Below, in pieces: positions 36,040 through 44,883 of a stretch of DNA of 64,000 nt (position 1 is its first letter; each line of letters starts with the position of its first letter). Source of the stretch: Reyranella aquatilis (lineage in GTDB: Bacteria; Pseudomonadota; Alphaproteobacteria; Reyranellales; Reyranellaceae). The position numbers and the translations under genes were made by a program. The notes beneath the pieces were generated by a model. It ran no database searches and was not told where the DNA came from. It was given only the letters and a program-made list of their open reading frames with translations. The DNA is taken from assembly GCF_020880995.1 (NCBI RefSeq), contig NZ_JAJISD010000003.1, positions 186,001 through 250,000 of the forward strand. Direction: 5' to 3'.

Positions 36040-36629
36040 GGGCGGTGCCGTTCGCGATTCTGCGTCATGCGCCCACGGTCTGGAATGGCGAGGGCAGGCT
36101 CCAAGGCCTCACCGACACCGCCCTCAGTGTCGAAGGCGAGACCGCGGCCCGGAACTGGTGCCTGCCGCCGCCTGCCGACGGCTGGAAGCGGGTGAGCAGT
36201 CCCCTGCAACGGGCGCGCCGGACGGCCGAGCTCGTGCAGCCTCCGGCGGAGGTCGTCCTCGATTCGCGCCTGCGCGAGATGAGCTTCGGTGTCTGGGAAG
36301 GCTTCACGGTCGAACGGCTTCGCGCCACCGGCGGCGAGCTGTTCGCGACGGCGGAAGCGGCCGGCCTCGACTTCCATCCGCCGGGCGGCGAGTCGCCGCG
36401 CATGGCCATGGCCCGCCTGTCCCGGTGGAGTTCCAGCCTGGGTGAACCGGTGGTGGCGGTGTCGCACAAGGCTGCGATCCGCGCGCTCCTGGCTTTGGCG
36501 ACCGGCTGGAACATGCTGGGCCGCCCGCCGCACAAGCTGGACTGGAAATGCGCGCACTTCTTCGTCGCCGGGGACGAGGGCCGCGTGCGGATCGATCGGC
36601 TGAACGTGCCGCTGGCGGGCACTTCATGA
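36036..36629 (+). CDS. histidine phosphatase family protein
   Basis: A 197-residue phosphoglycerate-mutase-like phosphatase. The catalytic His is in ILRHAPTVWNGEGRLQGLTD (RHA rather than the usual RHG), followed by LREMSFGVWEGFT and the second His in VAVSHKAAIRALLA. It starts with an ATGA overlap in a glycosyltransferase gene and ends with an ATGA overlap to another, so it belongs to the glycan operon. It could remove a phosphate from a sugar or lipid-sugar intermediate; that is inference. Confidence 0.87.
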   Translation: MRAVPFAILRHAPTVWNGEGRLQGLTDTALSVEGETAARNWCLPPPADGWKRVSSPLQRARRTAELVQPPAEVVLDSRLREMSFGVWEGFTVERLRATGGELFATAEAAGLDFHPPGGESPRMAMARLSRWSSSLGEPVVAVSHKAAIRALLALATGWNMLGRPPHKLDWKCAHFFVAGDEGRVRIDRLNVPLAGTS

Positions 36630-37774
36630 GCGCGCGTGTCTTCTTTTACGTGCAGCATCTGCTGGGCATCGGGCATCTGCGCCGTGCCGCGACCCTGGCG
36701 CGTGCGATCTCCGCCGGCGGGTTCGATGTGCTGCTTGTGTCGGGCGGCGCGCCCGTCGACGGGCTGGCACTGGGCGATGCGCGATTTCATCAGTTGCCGC
36801 CGCTGCGCGCGGCCGACGCCAGGCTGAAGGAACTGGCCCGACCTGATGGAACGCCGGTCGACGAAGCCTTCAAGGTGATGCGAACGCGGCAGCTGCTCGC
36901 CGTTTTCGATGCTGAACACCCCGACATTCTGCTGACCGAGCAGTTTCCCTTCGGCCGCACCCAGCTTCGCTTCGAGCTGATGCCGCTGCTCGACGCCGCC
37001 CAGGACCGCGCGTCGGCTCCTTGGATCGTGTCGTCGATCCGCGACGTGCTGCGCCGGACCGCCTCGCCCGCCAGGGTCGACGAGATGGTGCAGACGTTCG
37101 AGGCGTTCGATGCCGTACTGGTTCATGCCGATCCGGCGCTGGTTCGTCTGGACGATAGCTTCCCGGCCTGGCCCGACATCAAGGACCGCGCCCTCTATAC
37201 CGGTTACGTGGCGGATTCGGGTCCGCAGCCGCCGCCGGAGATCGATGCCGGCAAGGGCGAGGTGATCGTCTCGGCCGGCGGCGGGGCGGTCGGTGCGCCG
37301 TTATTGCAGGCCGCCCTTGCTGCGCGGCCGCTCTCGCCGCTGGCGGAGCGGCGCTGGCGGCTGCTGGTCGGCCCGAACATGCCGGCTGCGGAGGTCGCCG
37401 CTCTGCGCGCCTCGGCCGGGGGCGACGTCATCGTCGAGCCGGTGCGGGCCGACTTCCCGGCGCTGCTGCGCAACTCAGCGCTGTCGATCTCGCAGGCAGG
37501 CTACAACACGGTGGTCGAGACGCTCTGTCACGGTGATCGCGCCGTGCTGGTGCCGTTCGGCACCGCGCGCGAAACCGAACAGGCCGACCGCGCGAGGGTC
37601 CTGGTCGAGCGCGGCATGGTTGCCGCCGTCGCGCCCGACGGGCTCTCCGCGGCAAGCCTCGCGGCGGCGATCTCCCGGGCGTGGGCCGGCCCTTCGATCC
37701 GCAGCTTCCCGCCGGTCGACGCGGGAGGGGCCGCCGCCACAGTCGCGGCGCTGCGTCAGATGGTGTCGCCGTGA
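36626..37774 (+). CDS. glycosyltransferase, GT28/MurG-like fold (second member)
   Basis: A 382-residue protein opening with SARVFFYVQHLLGIGHLRRA and with the donor-site block LSISQAGYNTVVETLCHGDR followed by AVLVPFGTARETEQADRARV. Same family and layout as the protein at 32356-33633. The start overlaps the phosphatase stop and its own stop overlaps the deacetylase start (GTGA). Annotated as a predicted glycosyltransferase; sugars unknown. Confidence 0.85.
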   Translation: MSARVFFYVQHLLGIGHLRRAATLARAISAGGFDVLLVSGGAPVDGLALGDARFHQLPPLRAADARLKELARPDGTPVDEAFKVMRTRQLLAVFDAEHPDILLTEQFPFGRTQLRFELMPLLDAAQDRASAPWIVSSIRDVLRRTASPARVDEMVQTFEAFDAVLVHADPALVRLDDSFPAWPDIKDRALYTGYVADSGPQPPPEIDAGKGEVIVSAGGGAVGAPLLQAALAARPLSPLAERRWRLLVGPNMPAAEVAALRASAGGDVIVEPVRADFPALLRNSALSISQAGYNTVVETLCHGDRAVLVPFGTARETEQADRARVLVERGMVAAVAPDGLSAASLAAAISRAWAGPSIRSFPPVDAGGAAATVAALRQMVSP

Positions 37775-38550
37775 GTCGTTGGCAGGCGCTCGCCGACGAG
37801 GCGGCGCGCTGGGGAGAGGCGGGTCGCACCGCCCAGCTCTGGTGGCGCGACGACGATGCCGTCGATGCGGGCGAGGCGCTCGATCGCCTGCTCGCGATCG
37901 CACGCGAGCTAGCGACACCGCTCGCTCTGGCAGTCGTGCCGGCCAGGGCCACGCCGGCCCTGGCAAGCCGTCTTGCCGGCGAGACGGATGTCGACGTGCT
38001 GCAGCACGGCTATGCCCACACCAATCATGCCGTGGCACCGGAGAAGAAGATCGAGATCGGCCTGCAGCGGCCGGCGATGCTCACCCTGGGCGAACTGGGC
38101 ACGGGCTGGATGGCGCTCGAGCAATTGTTCGGATCGCGCGCACTGCCTGTCATGGTACCGCCATGGAACCGTATCTCCCCGGTCCTCGTGCCGACCCTGC
38201 CCGAGATCGGTTATCGTGGCCTTTCGACCTTCGGGCCGCGACCGCGTGTCCATCCGGTGCGCGGTCTTCTGCAGGTCAACACGCATGTCGACCTGATCGA
38301 CTGGAAGGGCGGCCGCCGTTTCGCCGGCGAGGAGACCGTGATCGACGCGCTGGTCACAGCGCTTGCGCGCGCACGCGCGGGAGACGGCGAACCCGTCGGG
38401 GTGCTCAGTCATCATCTTGCGATGGACGCCGGGGCGTGGGATTTCCTAAGGTCATTGTGGGAAATAACACGGACATTGGAGAACATCCGAGTGCTCGGCG
38501 CGCGCGGGCTGTTCACCGCTGAAGTCAGGGATCGGGGAGGGCGCGGGTGA
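37771..38550 (+). CDS. polysaccharide deacetylase-like protein
   Basis: A 259-residue protein starting at a GTG that overlaps the previous stop. It has the acidic WWRDDDAVDAG near residues 24-34 and a His-rich metal site VLQHGYAHTNH, as in NodB-type deacetylases, then VPPWNRISP and GVLSHHLAMD. It could remove N-acetyl groups from the glycan made by this cluster. No signal peptide is seen, so it would act in the cytoplasm, which is unusual for carbohydrate esterase family 4. Confidence 0.82.
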   Translation: MSRWQALADEAARWGEAGRTAQLWWRDDDAVDAGEALDRLLAIARELATPLALAVVPARATPALASRLAGETDVDVLQHGYAHTNHAVAPEKKIEIGLQRPAMLTLGELGTGWMALEQLFGSRALPVMVPPWNRISPVLVPTLPEIGYRGLSTFGPRPRVHPVRGLLQVNTHVDLIDWKGGRRFAGEETVIDALVTALARARAGDGEPVGVLSHHLAMDAGAWDFLRSLWEITRTLENIRVLGARGLFTAEVRDRGGRG

Positions 38551-39053
38551 ACGCCGCAGATCTGCGCTATCCGCAGAAGACACTGGTTGCCGACTATACG
38601 CGCGCGGCGACGGGCGTCATCCTGTGTGGAGCGCCTCTCCTGCTTCTCGACGTCAATCGCTGGCTGGCGGCCCTGCTGTTGGCGGGGTTGGCGCTGTTCG
38701 CGCTGTTTCTCGTCCGGACGGCGCTGCGGCATCGGACGCGCTACGCGCTCAGCCCGGAGACGCTCTGCGCGGACGGCCCCGGGGGCGCGCTGGTCGAGTG
38801 GAACCGTCTCGACCGGCTGAAGCTCAGTTATTTCTCGACCAAGCGAGACCGGTCTGATGGCTGGATGCAATTGAGTGTCGGTTCGACGGGCGGCAGGTTG
38901 ATAAAGGTCGATTCCGCCCTGGAGGGCTTTCACGATATCGTGGAGCGGGCGGCGCAGGCGGCCGAGGCCACGGGCGCGCCGCTCAGCGACGCGACGCGGG
39001 CGAATCTGAGGTCGATGGGCATCGTGGTCGTGGGTCAGGAAGAAACCGTATGA
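38547..39053 (+). CDS. hypothetical membrane protein with PH-like domain
   Basis: A 168-residue protein starting at GTG 38547 (GTGA overlap). Two adjacent hydrophobic helices (about 20-58) are followed by a beta-rich stretch LVEWNRLDRLKLSYFSTKRD, resembling the membrane-plus-PH layout of DUF304/YdbS-like proteins. I do not recognise a specific family. Its stop overlaps the start of the peptide ABC ATPase gene by ATGA, so it links the glycan genes and the transporter genes in one transcript. Confidence 0.7.
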   Translation: MNAADLRYPQKTLVADYTRAATGVILCGAPLLLLDVNRWLAALLLAGLALFALFLVRTALRHRTRYALSPETLCADGPGGALVEWNRLDRLKLSYFSTKRDRSDGWMQLSVGSTGGRLIKVDSALEGFHDIVERAAQAAEATGAPLSDATRANLRSMGIVVVGQEETV

Positions 39054-41002
39054 AGGATCTGCTGCGCGTCGAGGACCTGACCGTCGAGTTCGGCGTGCAC
39101 GAAGGCGTGCTGCGCGCCGTCGACAAGGTCTCCTTCTCCATCCCGCCGGGCGGCACGGTGGCGCTGGTCGGCGAATCCGGCTCCGGCAAGTCGGTGTGCA
39201 GCCAAGCCATCATGGGCCTGCTGCCGCGCACCGCCACCATCTCTTCCGGCTCGATCCTGTTCCAGGATCCGCGCGTCGACGAAGGCGTCGTCGACATCGC
39301 CCGCATCGACCGCTCCGGGCCGGCCATGCGGCGCATCCGGGGCGGCCAGATCTCCATCATCTTCCAGGAGCCGATGACCTCGCTCTCGGCGCTGCACACG
39401 GTGGGCGACCAGATCGGCGAGGCGGTCGAATTGCACGGAGCCCGGCCGGGCGGCCCGCTCGGCGGCCAGGCCGGCCGCAAGCTCAGCCGCGCCGAGATCG
39501 ACGCGCTCACGGTGGACATGCTGCGCATGGTGGGCTTTCCCGACCCTAAGCGGGCGTTGCGCACCTATCCGTTCGAGCTCTCGGGCGGCCTGCGCCAGCG
39601 CGCGATGATCGCGATGGCGCTGGTCTGCCGGCCGGCGCTGCTGATCGCCGACGAGCCCACCACCGCGCTCGACGTCACCATCCAGGCCCAGATCCTGCGC
39701 CTCATGAAGGACCTGCAGTCCGAGCTGGGCATGGCGCTGCTGATGATCACCCACGATCTCGGCGTGGTCGCCAACGTCGCCGACGACGTGGTCGTCATGT
39801 ATCGCGGCAAGGTCGTCGAATCGGGCGACCTGCACGACATCTTCCGCGATCCGCAGCATCCCTATCTCAAGGCGCTGCTGCATGCGGTGCCGCGCTTCGA
39901 CATGAAGCCCGGCGAGCGGCTGCAACCGATCCGCGAGATCAAGGGCACGACCGGCCATCTGCTGAAGGAAAAGCCGGTCTCGGCTCCGACCGAGACCTTC
40001 AATCCTGACGCGCCGGTGCTCAAGGTGCGTCACGTCACCAAGACATTCCGCATCCGCAAGGCCGACACGCTGATGGAACAGCTGATGGGCGGCGGCACGA
40101 CCCGCGCCATCCGCGCGGTCAACGACGTGAGCTTCGACGTCATGCGGGGCGAGTGCCTGGGCCTCGTGGGTGAATCGGGCTGCGGCAAGACCACGCTCAG
40201 CAAGATGCTCATGCGTGGCATCTCGGCGGACGCCGGCCAGGGCGGCCGGGTGGTCTTCGACGACTGGGGTCGCAAGATCGACGTGATGAGCCTCGAGGGA
40301 GCGGATCTGAACCGCTTCCGCACCAAGCTTCAGTTCATCTTCCAGGACCCGTTCGGATCGCTCAATCCGCGCATGACGGTCTACGACATCCTGGTCGAGC
40401 CGCTGGTCATCCACGGCATCGGCGACGATGCCTATCGTCGCGAGATGGTCGCCGAGCTGATGGAAATGGTCGGTCTCGATCGCCGTCATCTCAGCCGCTA
40501 TCCGCACTCCTTTTCGGGCGGTCAGCGCCAGCGCATCGGCATCGCCCGCGCGCTCGCGCTACGTCCCGACATGGTGATCTGCGACGAGCCGGTTTCCGCC
40601 CTCGACGTTTCCATCCAGGCGCAGATTCTGAACCTGCTGAAGGACCTGCAGAAGCAGCTGGGCCTCACCTATCTTTTCATCAGCCACAATCTCGCGGTGG
40701 TCGACTACATCGCCGACCGCATCGCCGTGATGTGCGCCGGCCGTCTGGTCGAACTGGCGCCGGCGGGCGAGTTGTTCCGCAATCCCATGCATCCCTACAC
40801 CAAGGCCTTGCTCTCGGCCGTGCCGATGCCCGATCCCGACGCCCGCCTCGATCTCGGCGCGCTGATGGAGGGCAAGGCTTCCGATCCCAGCGTCTGGCCC
40901 GAGCCGTTCCGCGACGACGGCAAGACACCGCTCTTCTGGACCGAGGCCGAGCCCGGCCACTATGTCCGCGTCTCGCGGCCCAATGGGCGAGAGGTGGTCT
41001 GA
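39050..41002 (+). CDS. Dpp/Opp-type ABC transporter, two fused ATPase domains
   Basis: A 650-residue fusion of the usual DppD and DppF subunits. The first domain has Walker [10 protein letters not shown] (41-49) and Walker [13 protein letters not shown]; the second has GESGCGKTT and signature [17 protein letters not shown]-terminal oligopeptide-type extensions ([12 protein letters not shown] and [12 protein letters not shown]) follow each domain. It energises the two permeases encoded next. No binding protein gene is in the window, so the substrate (peptide, nickel, sugar or other) is open. Confidence 0.95.
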   Translation: MKDLLRVEDLTVEFGVHEGVLRAVDKVSFSIPPGGTVALVGESGSGKSVCSQAIMGLLPRTATISSGSILFQDPRVDEGVVDIARIDRSGPAMRRIRGGQISIIFQEPMTSLSALHTVGDQIGEAVELHGARPGGPLGGQAGRKLSRAEIDALTVDMLRMVGFPDPKRALRTYPFELSGGLRQRAMIAMALVCRPALLIADEPTTALDVTIQAQILRLMKDLQSELGMALLMITHDLGVVANVADDVVVMYRGKVVESGDLHDIFRDPQHPYLKALLHAVPRFDMKPGERLQPIREIKGTTGHLLKEKPVSAPTETFNPDAPVLKVRHVTKTFRIRKADTLMEQLMGGGTTRAIRAVNDVSFDVMRGECLGLVGESGCGKTTLSKMLMRGISADAGQGGRVVFDDWGRKIDVMSLEGADLNRFRTKLQFIFQDPFGSLNPRMTVYDILVEPLVIHGIGDDAYRREMVAELMEMVGLDRRHLSRYPHSFSGGQRQRIGIARALALRPDMVICDEPVSALDVSIQAQILNLLKDLQKQLGLTYLFISHNLAVVDYIADRIAVMCAGRLVELAPAGELFRNPMHPYTKALLSAVPMPDPDARLDLGALMEGKASDPSVWPEPFRDDGKTPLFWTEAEPGHYVRVSRPNGREVV

Positions 41003-41003
41003 C

Positions 41004-42002
41004 ATGCTGCAGTTCATTATCCGCCGCGTGCTGCTGATGATCCCGACGCTGTTCGTGATCAGTGCGCTCGTCTATTTCATCATCGACCTGCCGCCCGGCG
41101 ACTGCGTGACCTCGCAGATCGAGGAGCTTCTGGCGCGCGGCGATCCCGATGCCCACGCCCGCGCCGCCGAGTTGCGCGATCTCTACGGCCTCAATCATCC
41201 GCTGTGGCTGCGCTACCTCGAATGGGTCGGCGGCATCTTCCGCTGGGATTTCGGCCTCTCCTGCCAGGACACGGTGCCCGTGGCCGACCTGATCAGCGAG
41301 CGCATGATGCTGACCATCATCATGGAAACCTGCACGATCGCCTTCATCTGGATCGTGTCGTTCGTCATTGGCGTCTACGCCGCCACCCATCAGTACAAAT
41401 GGGGCGACTACGTCGCCTCGTTCATCGGCTTCATCGGCCTGTCGATTCCGAACTTCCTGCTGGCGCTGGTGCTGCTCTATGTCGGCAAGGTCTATTTCGG
41501 TCTGTCGATCGGCGGCCTGATGGACCCCGAGTACATCGACAAGCCGCTGAGCTGGGGCAAGGTCGTGTCGGTGCTCGAGCACCTGATCATCCCGGTGATC
41601 GTGATCGGCATGTCGGGAACGGCCGGCATGATCCGCCGGCTCCGCGCCAACCTGCTCGACGAACTTCAGAAGCAATACGTCGTCACCGGCCGGGCCAAGG
41701 GCCTGCCGCCGATGAGGCTGCTGGTGAAGTACCCGTTGCGGCACGCCATCAACCCGTTCGTGGCCGATATCGGCGGCCTGCTGCCGGACGTCATCTCGGG
41801 CTCGGTCATCGTGTCGGTGGTGCTGTCGTTGCCGACCACCGGCCCGATGCTGCTGAGCGCGCTCAAGACCCAGGACGTGAACCTCGCCGCCACCTTCCTG
41901 CTGTTCGTGGCGGTGCTGACCGTGATCGGCATGCTGATCTCGGACCTGGCGCTGGCCGCGCTCGATCCGCGCATCCGCTTCGGCGCGACTTCGGAAAAGT
42001 GA
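41004..42002 (+). CDS. ABC transporter permease, DppB family
   Basis: A 332-residue membrane protein with about six helices, the DppB-type opening FIIRRVLLMIPTLFVISALV, and the cytoplasmic EAA-like loop QYVVTGRAKGLPPMRLLVKY. The ATG at 41004 lies 1 base after the ATPase stop. A periplasmic loop between helices 1 and 2 (about 32-95) is of normal size for the family. Forms the channel with the DppC-type permease next to it. Confidence 0.93.
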   Translation: MLQFIIRRVLLMIPTLFVISALVYFIIDLPPGDCVTSQIEELLARGDPDAHARAAELRDLYGLNHPLWLRYLEWVGGIFRWDFGLSCQDTVPVADLISERMMLTIIMETCTIAFIWIVSFVIGVYAATHQYKWGDYVASFIGFIGLSIPNFLLALVLLYVGKVYFGLSIGGLMDPEYIDKPLSWGKVVSVLEHLIIPVIVIGMSGTAGMIRRLRANLLDELQKQYVVTGRAKGLPPMRLLVKYPLRHAINPFVADIGGLLPDVISGSVIVSVVLSLPTTGPMLLSALKTQDVNLAATFLLFVAVLTVIGMLISDLALAALDPRIRFGATSEK

Positions 42003-42009
42003 GGGTGCC

Positions 42010-43200
42010 ATGACCGACACCACACCCACTGGCGCCACTCCCGAGCCGCGCCGCCGCGCGCCGCACTTCGTCTCCCAGGAGCCTTGGGATCCCTACGTCG
42101 CCGACAAGCTGACGGCGGAGCAGGAACGCTACTACATGGCGGGCCAGTGGAAGCTCATGTGGTGGCGCTTCCGCCGCCACAAGCCGGCGGTCGTCTCGCT
42201 GGCCTTCCTGCTGCTGATGTATTTCTCCACCCTGATCAGCGAGTTCATCGCCCCCTACGATCTGCACACGCGGCACACGCGCTACATCTTCGCCGCCCCG
42301 CAATCGGTGCATCTCTTCCACGAGGGCTCCTTCCTCGGGCCGTTCGTCTACGGCCTCAAGATGGAGCGTGATCCGGCGACCCTGCAGCGCGTCTATTCGC
42401 CCGACAAGACCAAGCCGCAGCAACTGCGCTTCTTCTGCCTGGGCGAGAGCTACGAATTCTGGGGACTGATCGAAGGCAGCTTCCATTTCGTCTGCCCGCC
42501 GAAGGATGGCACCTTCTTCCTGCTGGGAACCGATCGATTGGGACGCGACATGTTCAGTCGCATCGTCTATGCCGCCCGAATCTCCCTCACCATCGGCATC
42601 ATCGGCATCGCCTTGTCCTTCGCGCTGGCGCTCATCCTCGGCGGACTGGCGGGTTATTACGGTGGCTGGATAGACAGCGTGGTCCAGCGCATCACCGAGA
42701 TCATCAAGAGCTTCCCGCACCTGCCGCTCTGGCTGGCGCTGTCGGCCGCGCTGCCCGTCACCTGGTCGCCGCTGCTGGTCTATTTCGGCATCACCATCAT
42801 CCTGGCGCTGCTCGACTGGCCGGGCCTGGGACGCGCCGTCCGCTCGAAGCTCCTGTCCTTGCGCGAGGAGGATTACGCTGCGGCCGCACAGATGATGGGC
42901 GCCAAGCCCGCGCGCATCATCGGCCGCCACCTGCTGCCCGGCTTCATGAGTCACCTGATCGCGTCGGCCACCCTGTCGATTCCGTCGATGATCCTGGCCG
43001 AGACGGCGCTGTCGTTCCTCGGCCTCGGACTGCGGCCTCCCATCACCTCATGGGGCGTGCTGCTGAACGAGGCGACGGACATCAACGTCGTTGCGGTGAA
43101 CTGGTGGCTGATGCTGCCGGTGGTGCCGGTGATCCTGGTGATCCTGGCGTACCAGTTCATGGGCGACGGGATGCGCGACGCTGCAGACCCTTACGCTTAG
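42010..43200 (+). CDS. ABC transporter permease, DppC family
   Basis: A 396-residue permease, longer than the usual 300 because a periplasmic loop of about 100 residues (80-180) follows the first helix. This is seen in the YejE-like branch, where the loop precedes FFLLGTDRLGRDMFSRIVYA. The EAA loop is EEDYAAAAQMMGAKPARIIG. The last codons (DAADPYA stop) are copied in inverted orientation directly downstream, giving a long hairpin over the stop codon. It is the last gene of the glycan/transporter run. Confidence 0.93.
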   Translation: MTDTTPTGATPEPRRRAPHFVSQEPWDPYVADKLTAEQERYYMAGQWKLMWWRFRRHKPAVVSLAFLLLMYFSTLISEFIAPYDLHTRHTRYIFAAPQSVHLFHEGSFLGPFVYGLKMERDPATLQRVYSPDKTKPQQLRFFCLGESYEFWGLIEGSFHFVCPPKDGTFFLLGTDRLGRDMFSRIVYAARISLTIGIIGIALSFALALILGGLAGYYGGWIDSVVQRITEIIKSFPHLPLWLALSAALPVTWSPLLVYFGITIILALLDWPGLGRAVRSKLLSLREEDYAAAAQMMGAKPARIIGRHLLPGFMSHLIASATLSIPSMILAETALSFLGLGLRPPITSWGVLLNEATDINVVAVNWWLMLPVVPVILVILAYQFMGDGMRDAADPYA

Positions 43201-43307
43201 GCGCTGCGCGCCTAAGCGTAAGGGTCAAAGCGTCGGGCGGGCGTCAGGGCCTGTAATCAGGCTCGAGAGCCCGCACGGCTCAGAACGGATGAGGGGGCCG
43301 ACACACC
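43177..43307 (+). repeat. structured dispersed repeat, copy B, with inverted duplication of the dppC-like 3' end
   Basis: A perfect 19-bp palindrome with a TGC loop (43186-43204 with 43208-43226) covers the permease stop codon. The inverted similarity extends with one small internal mismatch to GACGCT (43177-43182) and AGCGTC (43229-43234). The core that follows has outer stem GCGGGC/GCCCGC (43237-43242 with 43269-43274), inner stem GCCTG/CAGGC (43249-43253 with 43258-43262) and a conserved tail to 43307. Confidence 0.75.
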
Positions 43308-43317
43308 CTCAAGCCTT

Positions 43318-43532
43318 TGGAATGATTAGTTATTCTGCACTTGGCAATGTCTGTGCGACTGTTGCCGAGAAATCACACTAATGCCCCATTTAGGTCTGGC
43401 AGTGGCCACCCGGGACTTCCATTTAGGTTGGGTATCTCCCCCGAACGTGGTCCCCCCAAAGCCACGTTCTAGCCTCCTCGGAGGCGCTCAGGCCGTCATC
43501 TCACTCTCCCCCGAGATGACGGCCTTTTTCTT
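43318..43532 (+). ncRNA. candidate small RNA upstream of ccmA
   Basis: A stretch with no convincing protein gene ends in a strong intrinsic terminator (43490-43530) located before, not after, ccmA. It holds two direct copies of CCATTTAGGT 33 bases apart (43386-43395, 43419-43428), a hairpin GAACGTGG/CCACGTTC (43443-43450 with 43462-43469) with a C-rich loop, a short GCCTC/GAGGC hairpin, and a C-rich terminator loop. Exposed C-runs could pair with G-rich ribosome-binding sites. The 5' end and a promoter could not be fixed. Confidence 0.45.
43490..43530 (+). terminator. strong intrinsic terminator before ccmA
   Basis: AGGCCGTCATCTC (43490-43502) pairs with GAGATGACGGCCT (43513-43525) around a 10-base loop, followed by TTTTC. 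It terminates whatever is transcribed from the 43.3-43.5 kb region. Confidence 0.88.
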
Positions 43533-43562
43533 TGCCTGCTTCCAACATGCTAGGACGGCGTC

Positions 43563-44207
43563 ATGGCGCCTCCTCTCCTCGAAGTGACCGGGCTGTCCTG
43601 CCGCCGCGGCGGGCGGCTGGTGTTCGACGGGCTGTCCTTTGCCCTTGGCCCCGGGGATCTGCTGGCACTGACGGGGCGCAATGGCAGCGGCAAGACCAGC
43701 CTCCTGCGCGCCCTCGCGGGACTCACCCCGGTTCACGCCGGCATGATCGCCTGGCAAGGCAAGAACGTCGCGGAGGATCCAGAGGCGTGGCGTGGCCGGC
43801 TGGCGTGGCTTGGCCACCTCGAAGGGCTGAAGGGCGACCTCACGGTACTGGAGAACCTTGTCTTCGCCGAACGGCTGCGCGGCGGCGAGCCGGGGGACCG
43901 GCTGGAATGGGCCCTCGTCGCTTTCGACCTCAACGCTCTTTCCGCACGCGAGGTGCGCACCCTGTCGGCCGGTCAGCGCCGCCGCACCGCGCTCGCGCGC
44001 ATCGTCCTGTCGCAGGCGCCGCTATGGCTGCTCGACGAGCCCTTGAATGCCCTCGACGCGACGGCACAGGCCGCCTTGCGGACGGCGCTGCAGGCCCACC
44101 TCGCCGCTGGCGGACTCGTCATCGCCGCCACCCATGTCGAACTGGGCATTCCCGGCCCGCAGCGTCTCGACCTGCGCGGCGGGACCCCGGCCGAGAGGGC
44201 GGCATGA
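43563..44207 (+). CDS. ccmA: heme exporter ATP-binding protein CcmA
   Basis: A 214-residue ABC ATPase with Walker A TGRNGSGKTS, signature TLSAGQRRR and Walker B LWLLDEPLNALD. CcmA works with CcmB and CcmC to release holo-CcmE during system I cytochrome c maturation. First gene of the ccm cluster, 33 bases after a terminator; its stop overlaps the ccmB start (ATGA). Confidence 0.95.
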   Translation: MAPPLLEVTGLSCRRGGRLVFDGLSFALGPGDLLALTGRNGSGKTSLLRALAGLTPVHAGMIAWQGKNVAEDPEAWRGRLAWLGHLEGLKGDLTVLENLVFAERLRGGEPGDRLEWALVAFDLNALSAREVRTLSAGQRRRTALARIVLSQAPLWLLDEPLNALDATAQAALRTALQAHLAAGGLVIAATHVELGIPGPQRLDLRGGTPAERAA

Positions 44208-44869
44208 GCGGCTTCACCGCCCTGCTGCGGCGCGATCTCTCCCTCGTCTGGCGGCGACCGGGCGATGTCGGGGTCGTGCTCGCCTTCTTCGTGGTGGCCA
44301 CTGTCCTGTTCCCGCTGGGCATCGGCCCCGAGACCAACGTGCTGGCGCGCATCGCCGCCGGGGTCCTTTGGTGCGCCGCCTTGTTCGCTGCGCTGCTGTC
44401 GCTGGAGCGTCTGTTCGCCGCCGACTACGAGGACGGCACGCTCGACCTGCTGCTGCTGGCGCCGTGGCCGCTCGAGCTGGCGGCACTGGCCAAGTGCCTC
44501 GCTCACTGGATTGTGACCGGCCTGCCGCTCAGCCTGCTCGCGCCGGTGCTGGGCGTCGCCTTCGGCCTCGACGGGCCGAGCCTGTTGGCGTTGATGGCGA
44601 CGCTGCTGGTCGGCACACCGACTTTGTCACTGATCGGCGGGCTTGCCGCGGCCCTCACGCTGGGTGCGCGCAAGTCCGGCGCGCTACTGGCGCTCCTGGC
44701 ACTTCCGCTCTGCGTGCCGACGCTGATCTTCGGCGCGGGCGCGATCGAGACACTGGCGGCGGGTGACGGCATCGTGACACATGTTGCGATCCTCGCCGCT
44801 CTTGCATTGGTCGCCCTGGCCACGACGCCGTGGGCAATCGCCGCGGCCTTGCGGCAAGCCGGCGAATAG
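44204..44869 (+). CDS. ccmB: heme exporter protein CcmB
   Basis: A 221-residue membrane protein with six helices, opening MSGFTALLRRDLSLVWRRPG and containing LERLFAADYEDGTLDLLLLA, the cytoplasmic loop typical of CcmB. It forms the membrane part of the CcmAB complex. The start at 44204 overlaps ccmA; the longer open frame lies within ccmA. Confidence 0.95.
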   Translation: MSGFTALLRRDLSLVWRRPGDVGVVLAFFVVATVLFPLGIGPETNVLARIAAGVLWCAALFAALLSLERLFAADYEDGTLDLLLLAPWPLELAALAKCLAHWIVTGLPLSLLAPVLGVAFGLDGPSLLALMATLLVGTPTLSLIGGLAAALTLGARKSGALLALLALPLCVPTLIFGAGAIETLAAGDGIVTHVAILAALALVALATTPWAIAAALRQAGE

Positions 44870-44883
44870 GGAGGATGGGGCCG

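Noticed and set aside
43386..43428. CRISPR-like direct repeats (CCATTTAGGT twice)
   Set aside because: Only two 10-base copies, too short and too few for a CRISPR array, and no cas genes are present.
43381..43587. 68-residue open frame between repeat copy B and ccmA
   Set aside because: It reads through the intrinsic terminator into the ccmA start and has no ribosome-binding site; the region looks more like a small RNA.
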